From JAIRTY01 sp050257395 (lineage in GTDB: Bacteria > Actinomycetota > Actinomycetes > Streptosporangiales > Streptosporangiaceae), in assembly GCA_050257395.1 (NCBI GenBank), contig JBLMWU010000322.1:1-45594 (forward strand): DNA of 45,594 bases, given 5' to 3'. The notes under the pieces are model-generated. The model did not search any database and had not been told where the DNA came from. It worked only from the letters and a program-made list of their open reading frames with translations. Of the stretch, positions 15,387 through 23,180 are shown in pieces. Positions within the stretch are counted from its first letter, which is position 1. Every line of letters starts with the position of its first letter. Both the position numbers and the translations under genes were made by a program.

Positions 15387-16620
15387 ACCGCCCCCGGCCG
15401 CCGCCCGCCGCGGTGAGGGTCAGCGGCAGCGAGGCGAAGCCGGACAGGGTGTTGTTGAGCCGGCGGACCGGCTCACCCGCCGGCGCCAGCGCCGCCACCC
15501 GCCGGGCCAGCGCCTGCAGCAGCACCTCACCCTCGACCCGGGACAGCGCCGCGCCGACGCAGGCGTGGATGCCGTACCCGAACCCGACGTGGCCCACGGC
15601 CCGGCGCCGGATGTCGAACCGGTCCGGGTCCTCCCACCGGCGCGGGTCACGGTTGGCCGCGGCCAGGAACAGCAGCACCTTCTCCCCCGCCCCGATGGTG
15701 ACCCCGCCGACCGTCACCGGCCGGGTGGTGGTCCGGAAGAACGTCTGCACCGGCGAGGCGTGCCGCAGGGTCTCCTCGAACGCGGCGCCCGCCAGCGACG
15801 GGTCGGACCGCAGCAGCTGCCACTGGGCGGGGTCGCGGGCCAGGCAGTCCAGCGCGCAGCCGATGCTGATGACGGTGGTGTCGACTCCCGCGGTGAGCAG
15901 CGAGCGGACCAGCAGCCCCGCTTCCTCCTCGGTGATCGCGCCCTTGTCGGCACAGGCGTAGATGCGGGCGCCCAGCCCGCCCGGGGCCAGGGCGTCCCGG
16001 GCGCAGTGGGCGGTGATCCACTCGGCCACCCCGGCCATCCGCGTCATCGACCTGGCGAGCAGGTGGTTGCGCGGGCCGAACGCGTTGAACGCCATGTCCC
16101 CGTAGGCGAGCAGCTGCTCGCGGCCGCCGTCGCTCAGCCCCACGGCGCCCGGGAACACCCGCAGCGGGAACTCCTCGGCGATGTCGCGCACGCCGTCGAC
16201 CGTGCCGCGCGCCAGCAGCTCACCGGCCAGCGCGTCAGCGGCCCGGCCGAACTCCGCGCGCAGGTCGCGCACGGTGCGCGGGGACAGCGCCCGGGCCACC
16301 GCCTTGCGCGCCCGCGAATGTTCCGGCGGGTCGGCCTCCAGCAGCAGGCTGGGCGGCCGCCAGGGCGGCTCCTTGCGGAAGTCGCTCAGCCCCACGCCCG
16401 CCGACGAGCAGAACGTCTCCCAGTCCCGCAGCGCCTCCTGCACCTCGGCGTGCCGGGCCATGCCCCAGACACGGTAGCGCTCGAGCCAGAACACCGGTCC
16501 CGCGTCCCGCATGGCGCCGTGGAAGGCGAACGGGTCGGCCAGGAACGCGTCCTCGAACGGGTCCACCGCGAGTACGGGGGCACCGCCCGGGCCGGCCTTT
16601 TCCACCACGGTCTCGCCCAT
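15385..16620 (-). CDS. Cytochrome P450, CYP199-like
   Basis: A soluble bacterial P450 of about 411 aa. The heme loop is FGYGIHACVG with the cysteine thiolate, the I-helix oxygen-activation motif is AGVDTT, and the K-helix ExxR is EETLR. The N-terminal region (VFWLERYRVWGMARH, then FCSSAGVGLSDFRKE) resembles the CYP199A group, which oxidises para-substituted benzoic acids. The start is the ATG at 16620, or the GTG at 16623, which has better spacing from GGAGG. No ferredoxin or reductase gene is adjacent, so electrons must come from elsewhere. The substrate is inferred by resemblance only. Confidence 0.9.
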   Translation of the reverse strand: MGETVVEKAGPGGAPVLAVDPFEDAFLADPFAFHGAMRDAGPVFWLERYRVWGMARHAEVQEALRDWETFCSSAGVGLSDFRKEPPWRPPSLLLEADPPEHSRARKAVARALSPRTVRDLRAEFGRAADALAGELLARGTVDGVRDIAEEFPLRVFPGAVGLSDGGREQLLAYGDMAFNAFGPRNHLLARSMTRMAGVAEWITAHCARDALAPGGLGARIYACADKGAITEEEAGLLVRSLLTAGVDTTVISIGCALDCLARDPAQWQLLRSDPSLAGAAFEETLRHASPVQTFFRTTTRPVTVGGVTIGAGEKVLLFLAAANRDPRRWEDPDRFDIRRRAVGHVGFGYGIHACVGAALSRVEGEVLLQALARRVAALAPAGEPVRRLNNTLSGFASLPLTLTAAGGGRGR

Positions 16621-16697
16621 CACGCCCACATCCTCCGCCGGCTCGGTCCGGCACTGCCGATTGTGCCCGCACTTCCGGGCAGCGGGAAGATGGCCGG

Positions 16698-17459
16698 ATG
16701 ACCCTGTGGGAGGAGATCCGGGCCGGCCGGGTGGTGTTCGAGGACGACGCGGCGCTGGTGCTGAACAAGCCGCCCGGGCTGGCGGTGACCGGTGAGCGGC
16801 ACGACACCGACCTGGTCCGCGTCGCGCGCGAGGCGGGGCAGGAACTCTTCCCGGTCCACCGGATCGACAAGGTGACCTCGGGCGCCGTGCTGCTGGCCCG
16901 GGAACTGCGCTGGCACGGCGACCTGACCCGGCAGTTCGCCCGGCGGACCGCGGGCAAGGCCTATCTGGCCATCACCCGGCCCGGCGGCCTGCCCGGCGAG
17001 GCCACCATCGACCTGCCCCTGAGCACCGGCCGCAAGAACCGGGTCCGGGTCGCCGCGCCGCGCGGCAGCATCGTGGCGGGACCCAGCGGCTGGACGGTGC
17101 CCGCCAGCGAGGTCTTCAGCCACGCGCGGCACTACCCGTCGGTCACCGTCATCACCACCTTGTGGCAGGACGGCGAGCACGCGCTGGTCCTCGCCCGGCC
17201 GGTGACCGGGCGGCGCCATCAGATCCGGGTGCACCTGGCCTGGATCGGCCACCCGATCGTGGGCGACCCGCTGTTCGGTGCGGGCAGCGCCACCCGCGCC
17301 CATCTGCACTCCTGGCGGCTGTCGTTCAGCGCCGCCTGGCGGGACGGGGAGCGGATACACGCCGAGGCCGCCCCGGACCAGGGCTTCTGGGCCCCGCTGG
17401 CCGGCCGGCTGCCGCAGCCGGAACTGGACACGCTGCTGGCAGGGGCCAGGGCGGGCTGA
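16698..17459 (+). CDS. RluA-family pseudouridine synthase
   Basis: A 253-aa RNA-uridine isomerase. The catalytic motif HRIDKVTSG gives D57 as nucleophile. LNKPPGLAV near residue 22 and the C-terminal RPVTGRRHQIRVHLAWIGHPIVGDPLFG are the other family blocks. There is no S4 domain, so it is the shorter type that acts on 23S rRNA or tRNA; the exact uridine cannot be told. It diverges from the P450 gene across about 75 bases and converges on the MFS gene, sharing a hairpin that contains both stops. Confidence 0.92.
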   Translation: MTLWEEIRAGRVVFEDDAALVLNKPPGLAVTGERHDTDLVRVAREAGQELFPVHRIDKVTSGAVLLARELRWHGDLTRQFARRTAGKAYLAITRPGGLPGEATIDLPLSTGRKNRVRVAAPRGSIVAGPSGWTVPASEVFSHARHYPSVTVITTLWQDGEHALVLARPVTGRRHQIRVHLAWIGHPIVGDPLFGAGSATRAHLHSWRLSFSAAWRDGERIHAEAAPDQGFWAPLAGRLPQPELDTLLAGARAG

Positions 17460-17475
17460 GCGCCGCGGCTCAGCC
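17454..17475. terminator. Bidirectional hairpin containing both stop codons
   Basis: GGCTGAGC-GCCGCG-GCTCAGCC is a perfect 8-bp stem with a six-base loop. The left arm carries the TGA of the pseudouridine synthase (17457-17459). The right arm is the reverse complement and gives the TGA of the convergent MFS gene (17470-17472). It is well placed to end both transcripts; no U-tract, as usual in high-GC actinobacteria. Confidence 0.6.
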
Positions 17476-18717
17476 TGGGCTGGCGGGCTCGTCCGCCGCG
17501 GCCGCACCCGCCGCGGCGGCCCGGGCGGCCCGGGCGGCCCGGCGCTCGGCTGCCGCTGGCACCAGCACCACCGCCGCCAGCGGCACCGCCCCGGCAAGGG
17601 CGAAGGCCGCCGGGTACCCGGCGGCGTGGATCAGCAGGGCGACCGCGGGCGGGGTGGCGGCCGCGACCGCGTTCTGCCCGGTGTTCTGGATCCCCAGGGC
17701 CCGGCCGGCCCAGGCGGGGCCCGCGTGCTCCGCCACGGCGGTGAAGGCGAGCCCGTTCGTGCTCACCGCCAGCACCGCGGCGGCCAGCAGGGCCGCCACC
17801 GCCAGCGGGGACCTGGTCAGCGCGGCGGCCGCCAGCGCCAGCAGCACCACCGCGGTGCCCAGGGCCAGCAGCCGCATCGGGCCCATCCGGCTGCCGGCCC
17901 GGTCGGACCAGTACCCGGCCAGCAGCCGGGACGCGGCACCGCCCGCGGCCGCGGCAGCCAGCACCGACCCGGCCGCCGGCGCCGGCCAGCCGCGCGCCTC
18001 CACCAGGTAGACCAGCCCGAACGTGGCCACCGTGAACTGCGGGATGACCAGGATCGCGCTGGCGGCGTGGATGCGCCACAGCATCGGCGCCCGGTACGGC
18101 GACGCCGCCCGGCCCGGCACGTGCCCGGCGGCCCGGGCCGGGTCCCGCACGGTCACCACCACGAGCGCGGCGGCGCCGAGGCACAGCGCGCCGAGGAAGG
18201 TCAGCGCGGCGGGCAGGCCCGCCCGGCCGAGGGACGGCAGGACCAGCGCGGCGAGCGCGACGCCCAGCGGCTGGGCGCTCTGCCGCACGCCCATGGCCAG
18301 GCCGCGCTCGCGGGTGGCGAACCAGCCGAGGATCAGCCGCCCGCTGGTCGCGTACACGGACGCCCCGGCGGCGCCGGCCACCGCCAGGCAGCCGCCCAGC
18401 GCGATCAGGCCGCGCACCTGGGTGGCCGCGAGCAGCACCAGGCCGGCCGCTGCCAGCCCGGTGGCCAGCACCAGCCGCTCGCCCCGCCGGTCCGCGACGG
18501 CACCCCACAGCACCAGGGTCAGCAGCAGGCCCACCGTGGGGCAGGCCACCAGCAGCCCGGCCTGCGGCAGCGACAGGCCCTGCGCCCGCAGCGCCGGGAT
18601 CAGGTAGGCGAGGCCGTACTGGAAGCAGCAGTCGGCGGCCAGCGCCAGCGTGCCGGCCACCAGGACGAGCCAGCGCTGGAACGGCGGGCCGGCGGCGGCC
18701 GGGGCGGGGGTGCTCAC
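17470..18717 (-). CDS. MFS transporter
   Basis: A roughly 415-aa transporter with about 12 hydrophobic segments and a long cytoplasmic loop near residue 195. Motif A-like sequence (GAVADRRGERLVLA) follows helix 2, and a second copy (GYWSDRAGSRMG) follows helix 8, as expected for a 12-TM major facilitator. I prefer the GTG at 18717, which is preceded by TATGCT exactly six bases away (leaderless pattern) and lacks a Shine-Dalgarno; an ATG at 18753 would add twelve polar residues. The substrate is unknown. Confidence 0.85.
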   Translation of the reverse strand: MSTPAPAAAGPPFQRWLVLVAGTLALAADCCFQYGLAYLIPALRAQGLSLPQAGLLVACPTVGLLLTLVLWGAVADRRGERLVLATGLAAAGLVLLAATQVRGLIALGGCLAVAGAAGASVYATSGRLILGWFATRERGLAMGVRQSAQPLGVALAALVLPSLGRAGLPAALTFLGALCLGAAALVVVTVRDPARAAGHVPGRAASPYRAPMLWRIHAASAILVIPQFTVATFGLVYLVEARGWPAPAAGSVLAAAAAGGAASRLLAGYWSDRAGSRMGPMRLLALGTAVVLLALAAAALTRSPLAVAALLAAAVLAVSTNGLAFTAVAEHAGPAWAGRALGIQNTGQNAVAAATPPAVALLIHAAGYPAAFALAGAVPLAAVVLVPAAAERRAARAARAAAAGAAAADEPASPG

Positions 18718-18723
18718 ATAATG

Positions 18724-18729
18724 AGCATA
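18724..18729 (-). promoter_or_regulatory. -10 box of a probable leaderless transcript
   Basis: On the minus strand TATGCT, six bases, then GTG at 18717. It matches the spacing seen before 8156, 21114 and 24297. It lies in an A/T-rich patch (18717-18745) in otherwise GC-rich sequence. Confidence 0.4.
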
Positions 18730-18804
18730 TCGGTCCGTATCGTGAGACAGCATCGGCCCGGCGCTGATCGCGGCCGGTCAGGCCGGGCATTCGCCACCGG
18801 GCAT

Positions 18805-18823
18805 GCCGGCCGGGTCAGCCGGC
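18805..18823 (-). terminator. Hairpin at the MFS gene end
   Basis: GCCGGC, seven bases, GCCGGC. The stop codon of the MFS gene that ends at 18815 lies in the loop. It may end the lgt-MFS transcript before the next MFS gene. The stem is only 6 bp. Confidence 0.3.
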
Positions 18824-19996
18824 TGCAGCGGGGTCCTGGCCGGCCGTCTCCCCCGGCAGCGGCAGCGCCGGCGCCGGCGCACCGGCGTCGTAGCGCCACA
18901 GCGCGGGCAGCGCGGCGGTGACCGCCGCGGCCCCGAGCAGGCAGGCCAGCCCGCCCGCGACCACGGCCGCCCGGACCCCGGCCAGCGCGGCCGCCACCCC
19001 GGACTCCAGGTTGCCCAGCGGCTCGCCAGCGGTGTAGCTGACCATCTCCAGCCCGGCCAGCCGCCCCCGCAGGGCGTCGGGCACGGTCTGGTTCCACAGG
19101 GTCATCCGGAACAGCCCGCTGACCATGTCGGCCCCGCCCGCCGCGGCCAGCGCCGCGACCGCCTCCGCCACGTTCGCGGCCAGGCCGAACGCGGCAACCG
19201 CCAGCCCCCAGCCGCACACGGCCAGCACGATCGCCCGGCCGTGCCGCCGCACCCGGCGGGTCCAGCCGCTGGTGAGGTTGACCGCCACGGTGCCCAGCCC
19301 GGGCGCCGCATACAGCAGGCCCAGCACCCCGGGCCCGCCGAGCCGGGCGGCGAACGCGGGGAACAGCGCGAACGGCGCCCCGAAGAACATGGCCGCCAGG
19401 TCGATCAGGTAGCTGCCCAGCAGCTCGGGCCGCCCGCGCGCATAGCGCAGGCCCACCCGCAGCGACGCCAGGCTGGGCCGGGCGGCCTCCGGCGGCGGCG
19501 GGGTGGCGCGCATCAGCGCGAACAGCAGCAGGGCCACCCCGCAGCTCGCCACGTCCACCGCGTACCCGGCGGCCAGGCCGCCGGCCGCGATCAGCCCGCC
19601 CGCCACCACCGGCCCGGCGATCGCGCCGGTGTTGGCCTGCAGCCCGTTCAGGGCCGCGGCGGCCGGCATGTCCGCCCGCGCGACCAGCCGGGTGACCAGC
19701 GCGTCCAGCGACGGCCGCTGCAGGCCGGCCAGCGCCGCGGTGGCGGCGGCCACCGCGAACAGCACCCACACCTGCCGCCAGCTCACCGCGTTGACGGCCA
19801 GGACCAGCGATCCGGCGGCCAGGCCGCCCTCGGTGAGCCGGACCAGCAGCCGCCGGTCCACGGCATCGGCCAGCACCCCGCCCAGCAGGGCCGCCGCCAC
19901 CACCGGCACCAGTTCCGCGGCGCTGAGCAGGCCGACCATCAGGGACGAGCGGGTGAGCTGGTAGGCCTGGTACGGCAGGGCCACGTAGGTGATCAT
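18815..19996 (-). CDS. MFS transporter (MFS_3/enterobactin-exporter-like), start uncertain
   Basis: At least 393 aa with about ten hydrophobic segments. GGVLADAVDRRLLVR is motif A. The ATG at 19996 cannot be the true start: the same frame upstream (to about 20098) encodes a family-typical N-terminus, ...LRRSRDFRLLYAGRAASLAG..., running into MITYVALPYQAYQL. No ATG, GTG or TTG occurs in that extension. A CTG at 20096-20098, five bases past the lgt stop, could start it, with coupling to lgt translation. The extended protein would be about 427 aa, normal for the family. The substrate is unknown. Confidence 0.8.
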   Translation of the reverse strand: MITYVALPYQAYQLTRSSLMVGLLSAAELVPVVAAALLGGVLADAVDRRLLVRLTEGGLAAGSLVLAVNAVSWRQVWVLFAVAAATAALAGLQRPSLDALVTRLVARADMPAAAALNGLQANTGAIAGPVVAGGLIAAGGLAAGYAVDVASCGVALLLFALMRATPPPPEAARPSLASLRVGLRYARGRPELLGSYLIDLAAMFFGAPFALFPAFAARLGGPGVLGLLYAAPGLGTVAVNLTSGWTRRVRRHGRAIVLAVCGWGLAVAAFGLAANVAEAVAALAAAGGADMVSGLFRMTLWNQTVPDALRGRLAGLEMVSYTAGEPLGNLESGVAAALAGVRAAVVAGGLACLLGAAAVTAALPALWRYDAGAPAPALPLPGETAGQDPAAAG

Positions 19997-20103
19997 GGTC
20001 CCGGCGAGCGAGGCCGCCCGGCCCGCGTACAGCAGCCGGAAATCCCGGGAGCGGCGCAGCGGGGCCAGGTCCGGGCCCAGCCGGGCGAGCCGGCGCAGCG
20101 CGG

Positions 20104-21114
20104 CTACGGGCGGCCGCCGGGGCTGTCCCCGGCCGATCCGGGGCGCTGCCCCGGCACCTGCGCGAGCGGCGCGTCGCCGGGCGCGGCCGTCACTCCGGCC
20201 GCCTCCGCCGCCGGGCCGGCGCCCGCCTTGCCGGCGTCCGCCTTGCCGCCCTCCGCGGTGCTGCCGTCCGCGCCGCCGCCGTCCGCCTGACCGCCCTCGG
20301 CCCCGTCACCGGCAGGGCCGGCCGGCACGGCCCGGGCCCGCCGCTGCGACCGCCAGAACCACACCAGCCCCACCACGGTGAGCACGCTGGCCACGTACAT
20401 GTTCAGCCGCAGCCCGAGGAAGTGCTCGGACGGGTCCACCCGCAGCGACTCCTCGAAGATCCGGAACGCGGAGTAGCCGGCGACGTAGAGGGCGAACAGG
20501 CCCGGCGGCCTGACCGCGCGGTGGTGGCCGAGCCACACCAGGGCGGCGGCCAGCAGCAGGTTGAAGATCAGCTCGTACAGGAACGTCGGGTGGAAGTACG
20601 GGTCCGCCCGGAAGCCGGCCGGGCGGTAGCCGTACGGCACGGCCAGGCCCCACGGCAGGCTGGTCGGGCCGCCGAACAGCTCCTTGTTGAAGTAGTTGCC
20701 GATCCGGCCGACCGCCTGCGCCACCAGCAGGGCGGGGGCGACCGCGTCCATGAACTGGCTGACGTCAGCGCCGTGCCTGCGCACGCGCCACGCGCCGACC
20801 GCGGCGGCCAGCGCGATGCCGCCCCAGATCCCCAGGCCGCCGTCCCACACCGCGAACACCCCGTACCAGTGGTGCGGGATGTACTGGGGGGTGGTGATGT
20901 CGAAGTAGATCCGGCCGCCCACGATCCCCGCGGGCACCGACCAGATCGCGACGTCGCCCACCAGCGACGGGTCGCCGCCCACGGCCTTCCACCGCCGCTG
21001 CGTGATCAGGATGGCGAGGGTGATCCCGACCACGTACATCAGCCCGTAGATATGGATGAACGCGGGCCCGATGTAGAACCCGTTCACCGGCGGGCTGGGG
21101 ATGTGCAACGCCAT
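20104..21114 (-). CDS. lgt: Prolipoprotein diacylglyceryl transferase
   Basis: An inner-membrane enzyme that moves diacylglycerol from phosphatidylglycerol to the lipobox cysteine of prelipoproteins, the first step of lipoprotein maturation. The Lgt signature GRIGNYFNKELFGGPTSLPW lies near residues 140-159; HGGLGIWGG-like sequence (WDGGLGIWGG) and YHPTFLYE-like sequence (YFHPTFLYE) are also present. About seven membrane segments are seen. The last 75 or so residues are a Gly/Ala/Asp low-complexity tail, common in actinobacterial Lgt. No ribosome site precedes the ATG; a TAGGCT box six bases upstream suggests a leaderless mRNA. The downstream MFS gene is probably cotranscribed. Confidence 0.96.
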   Translation of the reverse strand: MALHIPSPPVNGFYIGPAFIHIYGLMYVVGITLAILITQRRWKAVGGDPSLVGDVAIWSVPAGIVGGRIYFDITTPQYIPHHWYGVFAVWDGGLGIWGGIALAAAVGAWRVRRHGADVSQFMDAVAPALLVAQAVGRIGNYFNKELFGGPTSLPWGLAVPYGYRPAGFRADPYFHPTFLYELIFNLLLAAALVWLGHHRAVRPPGLFALYVAGYSAFRIFEESLRVDPSEHFLGLRLNMYVASVLTVVGLVWFWRSQRRARAVPAGPAGDGAEGGQADGGGADGSTAEGGKADAGKAGAGPAAEAAGVTAAPGDAPLAQVPGQRPGSAGDSPGGRP

Positions 21115-21120
21115 GCCCGC

Positions 21121-21126
21121 AGCCTA
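21121..21126 (-). promoter_or_regulatory. -10 box of a probable leaderless lgt transcript
   Basis: On the minus strand TAGGCT, six bases (GCGGGC), then the lgt ATG at 21114. It fits TANNNT with the start codon at the expected transcript start. Confidence 0.45.
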
Positions 21127-21252
21127 GCCGAGGCGGGCCGCGCTGCCGCCCGGATCCGCGTGTGACCGGCGGCGATGCCCGCCCGCCCGGCCCGGCGGCT
21201 ATGGTCTTTTCCATTGTCATAGGCCCTTACATCGGGTGCGGAGGCGAACGGC

Positions 21253-22158
21253 ATGGGCGATGGCTGGTCGGCCGGGGACGTGCCCTCGCAGGCCGGGCGG
21301 ACCGCGGTGGTGACCGGCGGGAACTCCGGCATCGGGTTCGAGGCGGCCCTGGTGCTGGCCGCCCGCGCCGCCACGGTGGTGCTGGCCTGCCGTGACACCG
21401 GCCGGGCCAAGGACGCGGCCAGCCGGATCACCGCCGCGGCGCCCGGTGCCGCCGTGAGCGTGGTCAGGCTGGACCTGGGGTCGCTGGCGTCGGTGCGGGC
21501 GGCCGCTGAGGAGATCCGGGCCTCCCATCAGCGCCTCGACCTGCTGATCAACAACGCGGGCGTGATGATCCCGCCCTACGGCACCACCGCCGACGGGTTC
21601 GAGCTGCAGCTCGGCGTCAACCACCTCGGGCATTTCGCGCTCACCGGCCTGCTGCTGGACCGGCTGCTGGCGGTGCCCGGCTCGCGGGTGGTGACGGTCG
21701 CCAGCCTGGCGCACCGGGCGGGCCGGATCAACTTCGATGACCTGCAGTCCCGGCGCCGCTACCGGCGGCAGGCCGCCTACGGCCAGTCCAAGCTGGCCAA
21801 CCTGCTCTTCACCTACGAGCTCCAGCGCCGGCTGGCCGCGGCCGGGGCCGGCACCGCCGCACTCGCGGCCCATCCGGGGTGGGCCCGCACCGAGCTCGAG
21901 CGGCACGCGCCCGCGTGGATGCGGACGGGGTCCCGGCTGCCCCCGTCCCAGGACGCCGCGGGCGGTGCCCTGCCGACGCTGCGGGCGGCCACCGATCCCG
22001 CCGCCGCGGGCGGCGAGTACTACGGGCCGGGCGGCCCGTTCGAGCTGCGCGGCGCGCCGCGCCGGGTGCGCAGCAGCCGGCGTTCCCACGACGGGCAGGC
22101 GCAGCAGCGGCTGTGGCAGGAGTCCGCGCGGCTGACAGATGTCACCTATCCGGTCTGA
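21253..22158 (+). CDS. Short-chain dehydrogenase/reductase (retinol-dehydrogenase-like)
   Basis: A 301-aa classical SDR. The cofactor loop TGGNSGIG lies at residues 21-28, NNAGVM at 100-105, and the catalytic S151, Y176 and K180 in AAYGQSKLANLL. R47 after the second strand and the overall pattern (VNHLGHFALTGLLL, HPGWARTEL) place it with the retinol-dehydrogenase / protochlorophyllide-reductase-like SDRs, which often use NADP. The ATG at 21253 has GGAGG eight bases upstream. It diverges from lgt across 138 bases. The substrate is unknown. Confidence 0.9.
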   Translation: MGDGWSAGDVPSQAGRTAVVTGGNSGIGFEAALVLAARAATVVLACRDTGRAKDAASRITAAAPGAAVSVVRLDLGSLASVRAAAEEIRASHQRLDLLINNAGVMIPPYGTTADGFELQLGVNHLGHFALTGLLLDRLLAVPGSRVVTVASLAHRAGRINFDDLQSRRRYRRQAAYGQSKLANLLFTYELQRRLAAAGAGTAALAAHPGWARTELERHAPAWMRTGSRLPPSQDAAGGALPTLRAATDPAAAGGEYYGPGGPFELRGAPRRVRSSRRSHDGQAQQRLWQESARLTDVTYPV

Positions 22159-22192
22159 GCCGCCAGCCTGCCGATCATGGAATCATGCGCGC

Positions 22193-23044
22193 ATGACCGC
22201 CTACCGCGACATCAACCGCGCGAGCTGGGACGAGCGCGCGCCCGCCCACGCCGCGTCCCCGGACTACGCGCTCGCGCGGTTCGCCGCGGACCCGGCGTTC
22301 CTGTCCGATGTGGTCCGGTTCGACCTGCCGCGGCTCGGGGACGTCACCGGCCTGCGGGGCGTACACCTGCAGTGCCACATCGGCACCGACACCGTGTCGC
22401 TGGCCCGCCTCGGCGCCCGCATGACCGGCCTGGACTTCTCCCCCGCGGCCCTGGCCGAGGCCCGCGAGCTGGCCGCCCGGGCCGGCGCTGACGTGCCCTT
22501 CGTGCAGGCCGACGTCTACGACGCCCCCGCAGTACTCAGCGAGGGCGGCTTCGACCTGGTCTTCACCGGCATCGGCGCGCTGTGCTGGCTGCCGGACATC
22601 CGGCGGTGGGCCCGGACCGTGGCCGCGCTGCTGCGGCCAGGCGGGCGGCTGTTCCTGCGGGAGGGGCACCCCATGCTGTGGTCGCTGGCGGACGCCCGCG
22701 AGGACGGCCTGCTGGTGGTGGACTACCCCTACTTCGAGCGCCCGGAGCCGGTGGTGTTCGACGAGGGCGGCACGTACGTGCAGACCGACGTGGTGTTCAC
22801 CAGCAACCTGACCCACGAGTGGAACCACGGCCTCGGCGAGATCGTGACCGCCCTGCTGGACAGCGGGCTGGACCTCACCATGCTGACCGAGCACGACAGC
22901 GTGCCGTGGGAGGCGCTGCCCGGGCAGATGACCCGCGACGGCCACGGGGAGTGGCGGCTGGCGGACCGGCCCTGGCGGGTGCCGTGCAGCTACACGCTGC
23001 AGGCGGTGAAACGGGGGAATGCGGCCGATGGCGGGCACGGATGA
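22193..23044 (+). CDS. Class I SAM-dependent methyltransferase
   Basis: A 283-aa methyltransferase. The SAM motif is degenerate (GVHLQCHIGTDTVSLARLGARMTGLDFSP, near residues 54-82), a form seen in a common actinobacterial group of small-molecule methyltransferases. FDLVFTGIGALCWLPDI is motif II/III and LLRPGGRLFLREGHPML follows. The ATG at 22193 was chosen because the conserved YRDINRASWDERA begins there; an in-frame start at 22139 would run into the SDR gene. There is no good ribosome site. AATCAT six bases upstream is a weak leaderless-type box. Confidence 0.85.
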   Translation: MTAYRDINRASWDERAPAHAASPDYALARFAADPAFLSDVVRFDLPRLGDVTGLRGVHLQCHIGTDTVSLARLGARMTGLDFSPAALAEARELAARAGADVPFVQADVYDAPAVLSEGGFDLVFTGIGALCWLPDIRRWARTVAALLRPGGRLFLREGHPMLWSLADAREDGLLVVDYPYFERPEPVVFDEGGTYVQTDVVFTSNLTHEWNHGLGEIVTALLDSGLDLTMLTEHDSVPWEALPGQMTRDGHGEWRLADRPWRVPCSYTLQAVKRGNAADGGHG

Positions 23045-23111
23045 GGACTGCTACCGCGACGGCCTGGCGAGCCGCGGCCGGCCTGGCCGCCATCACGGGC
23101 ACCCGCCGGGC

Positions 23112-23142
23112 TTGACCTTCTCCCAGGGGCAAGCCTCAGCAT
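23112..23142 (+). promoter_or_regulatory. MerR-type promoter with 19-base spacer
   Basis: TTGACC (23112-23117) and CAGCAT (23137-23142) are separated by 19 bases. The spacer holds an imperfect dyad, CTTCTCCC and GGGGCAAG around a central A. Long-spacer promoters with a central dyad are the hallmark of MerR-family control, and a MerR-domain protein starts 38 bases further on. Autoregulation is inferred. Confidence 0.6.
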
Positions 23143-23180
23143 CGGGGTGACGGGGAGGTTCCCCGCCGGAGGAGGGCGCC

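Noticed and set aside
23041..23115. 24-codon frame after the methyltransferase stop
   Set aside because: Ala/Thr/Arg-rich, no ribosome site, and it abuts the MerR promoter; likely noncoding.
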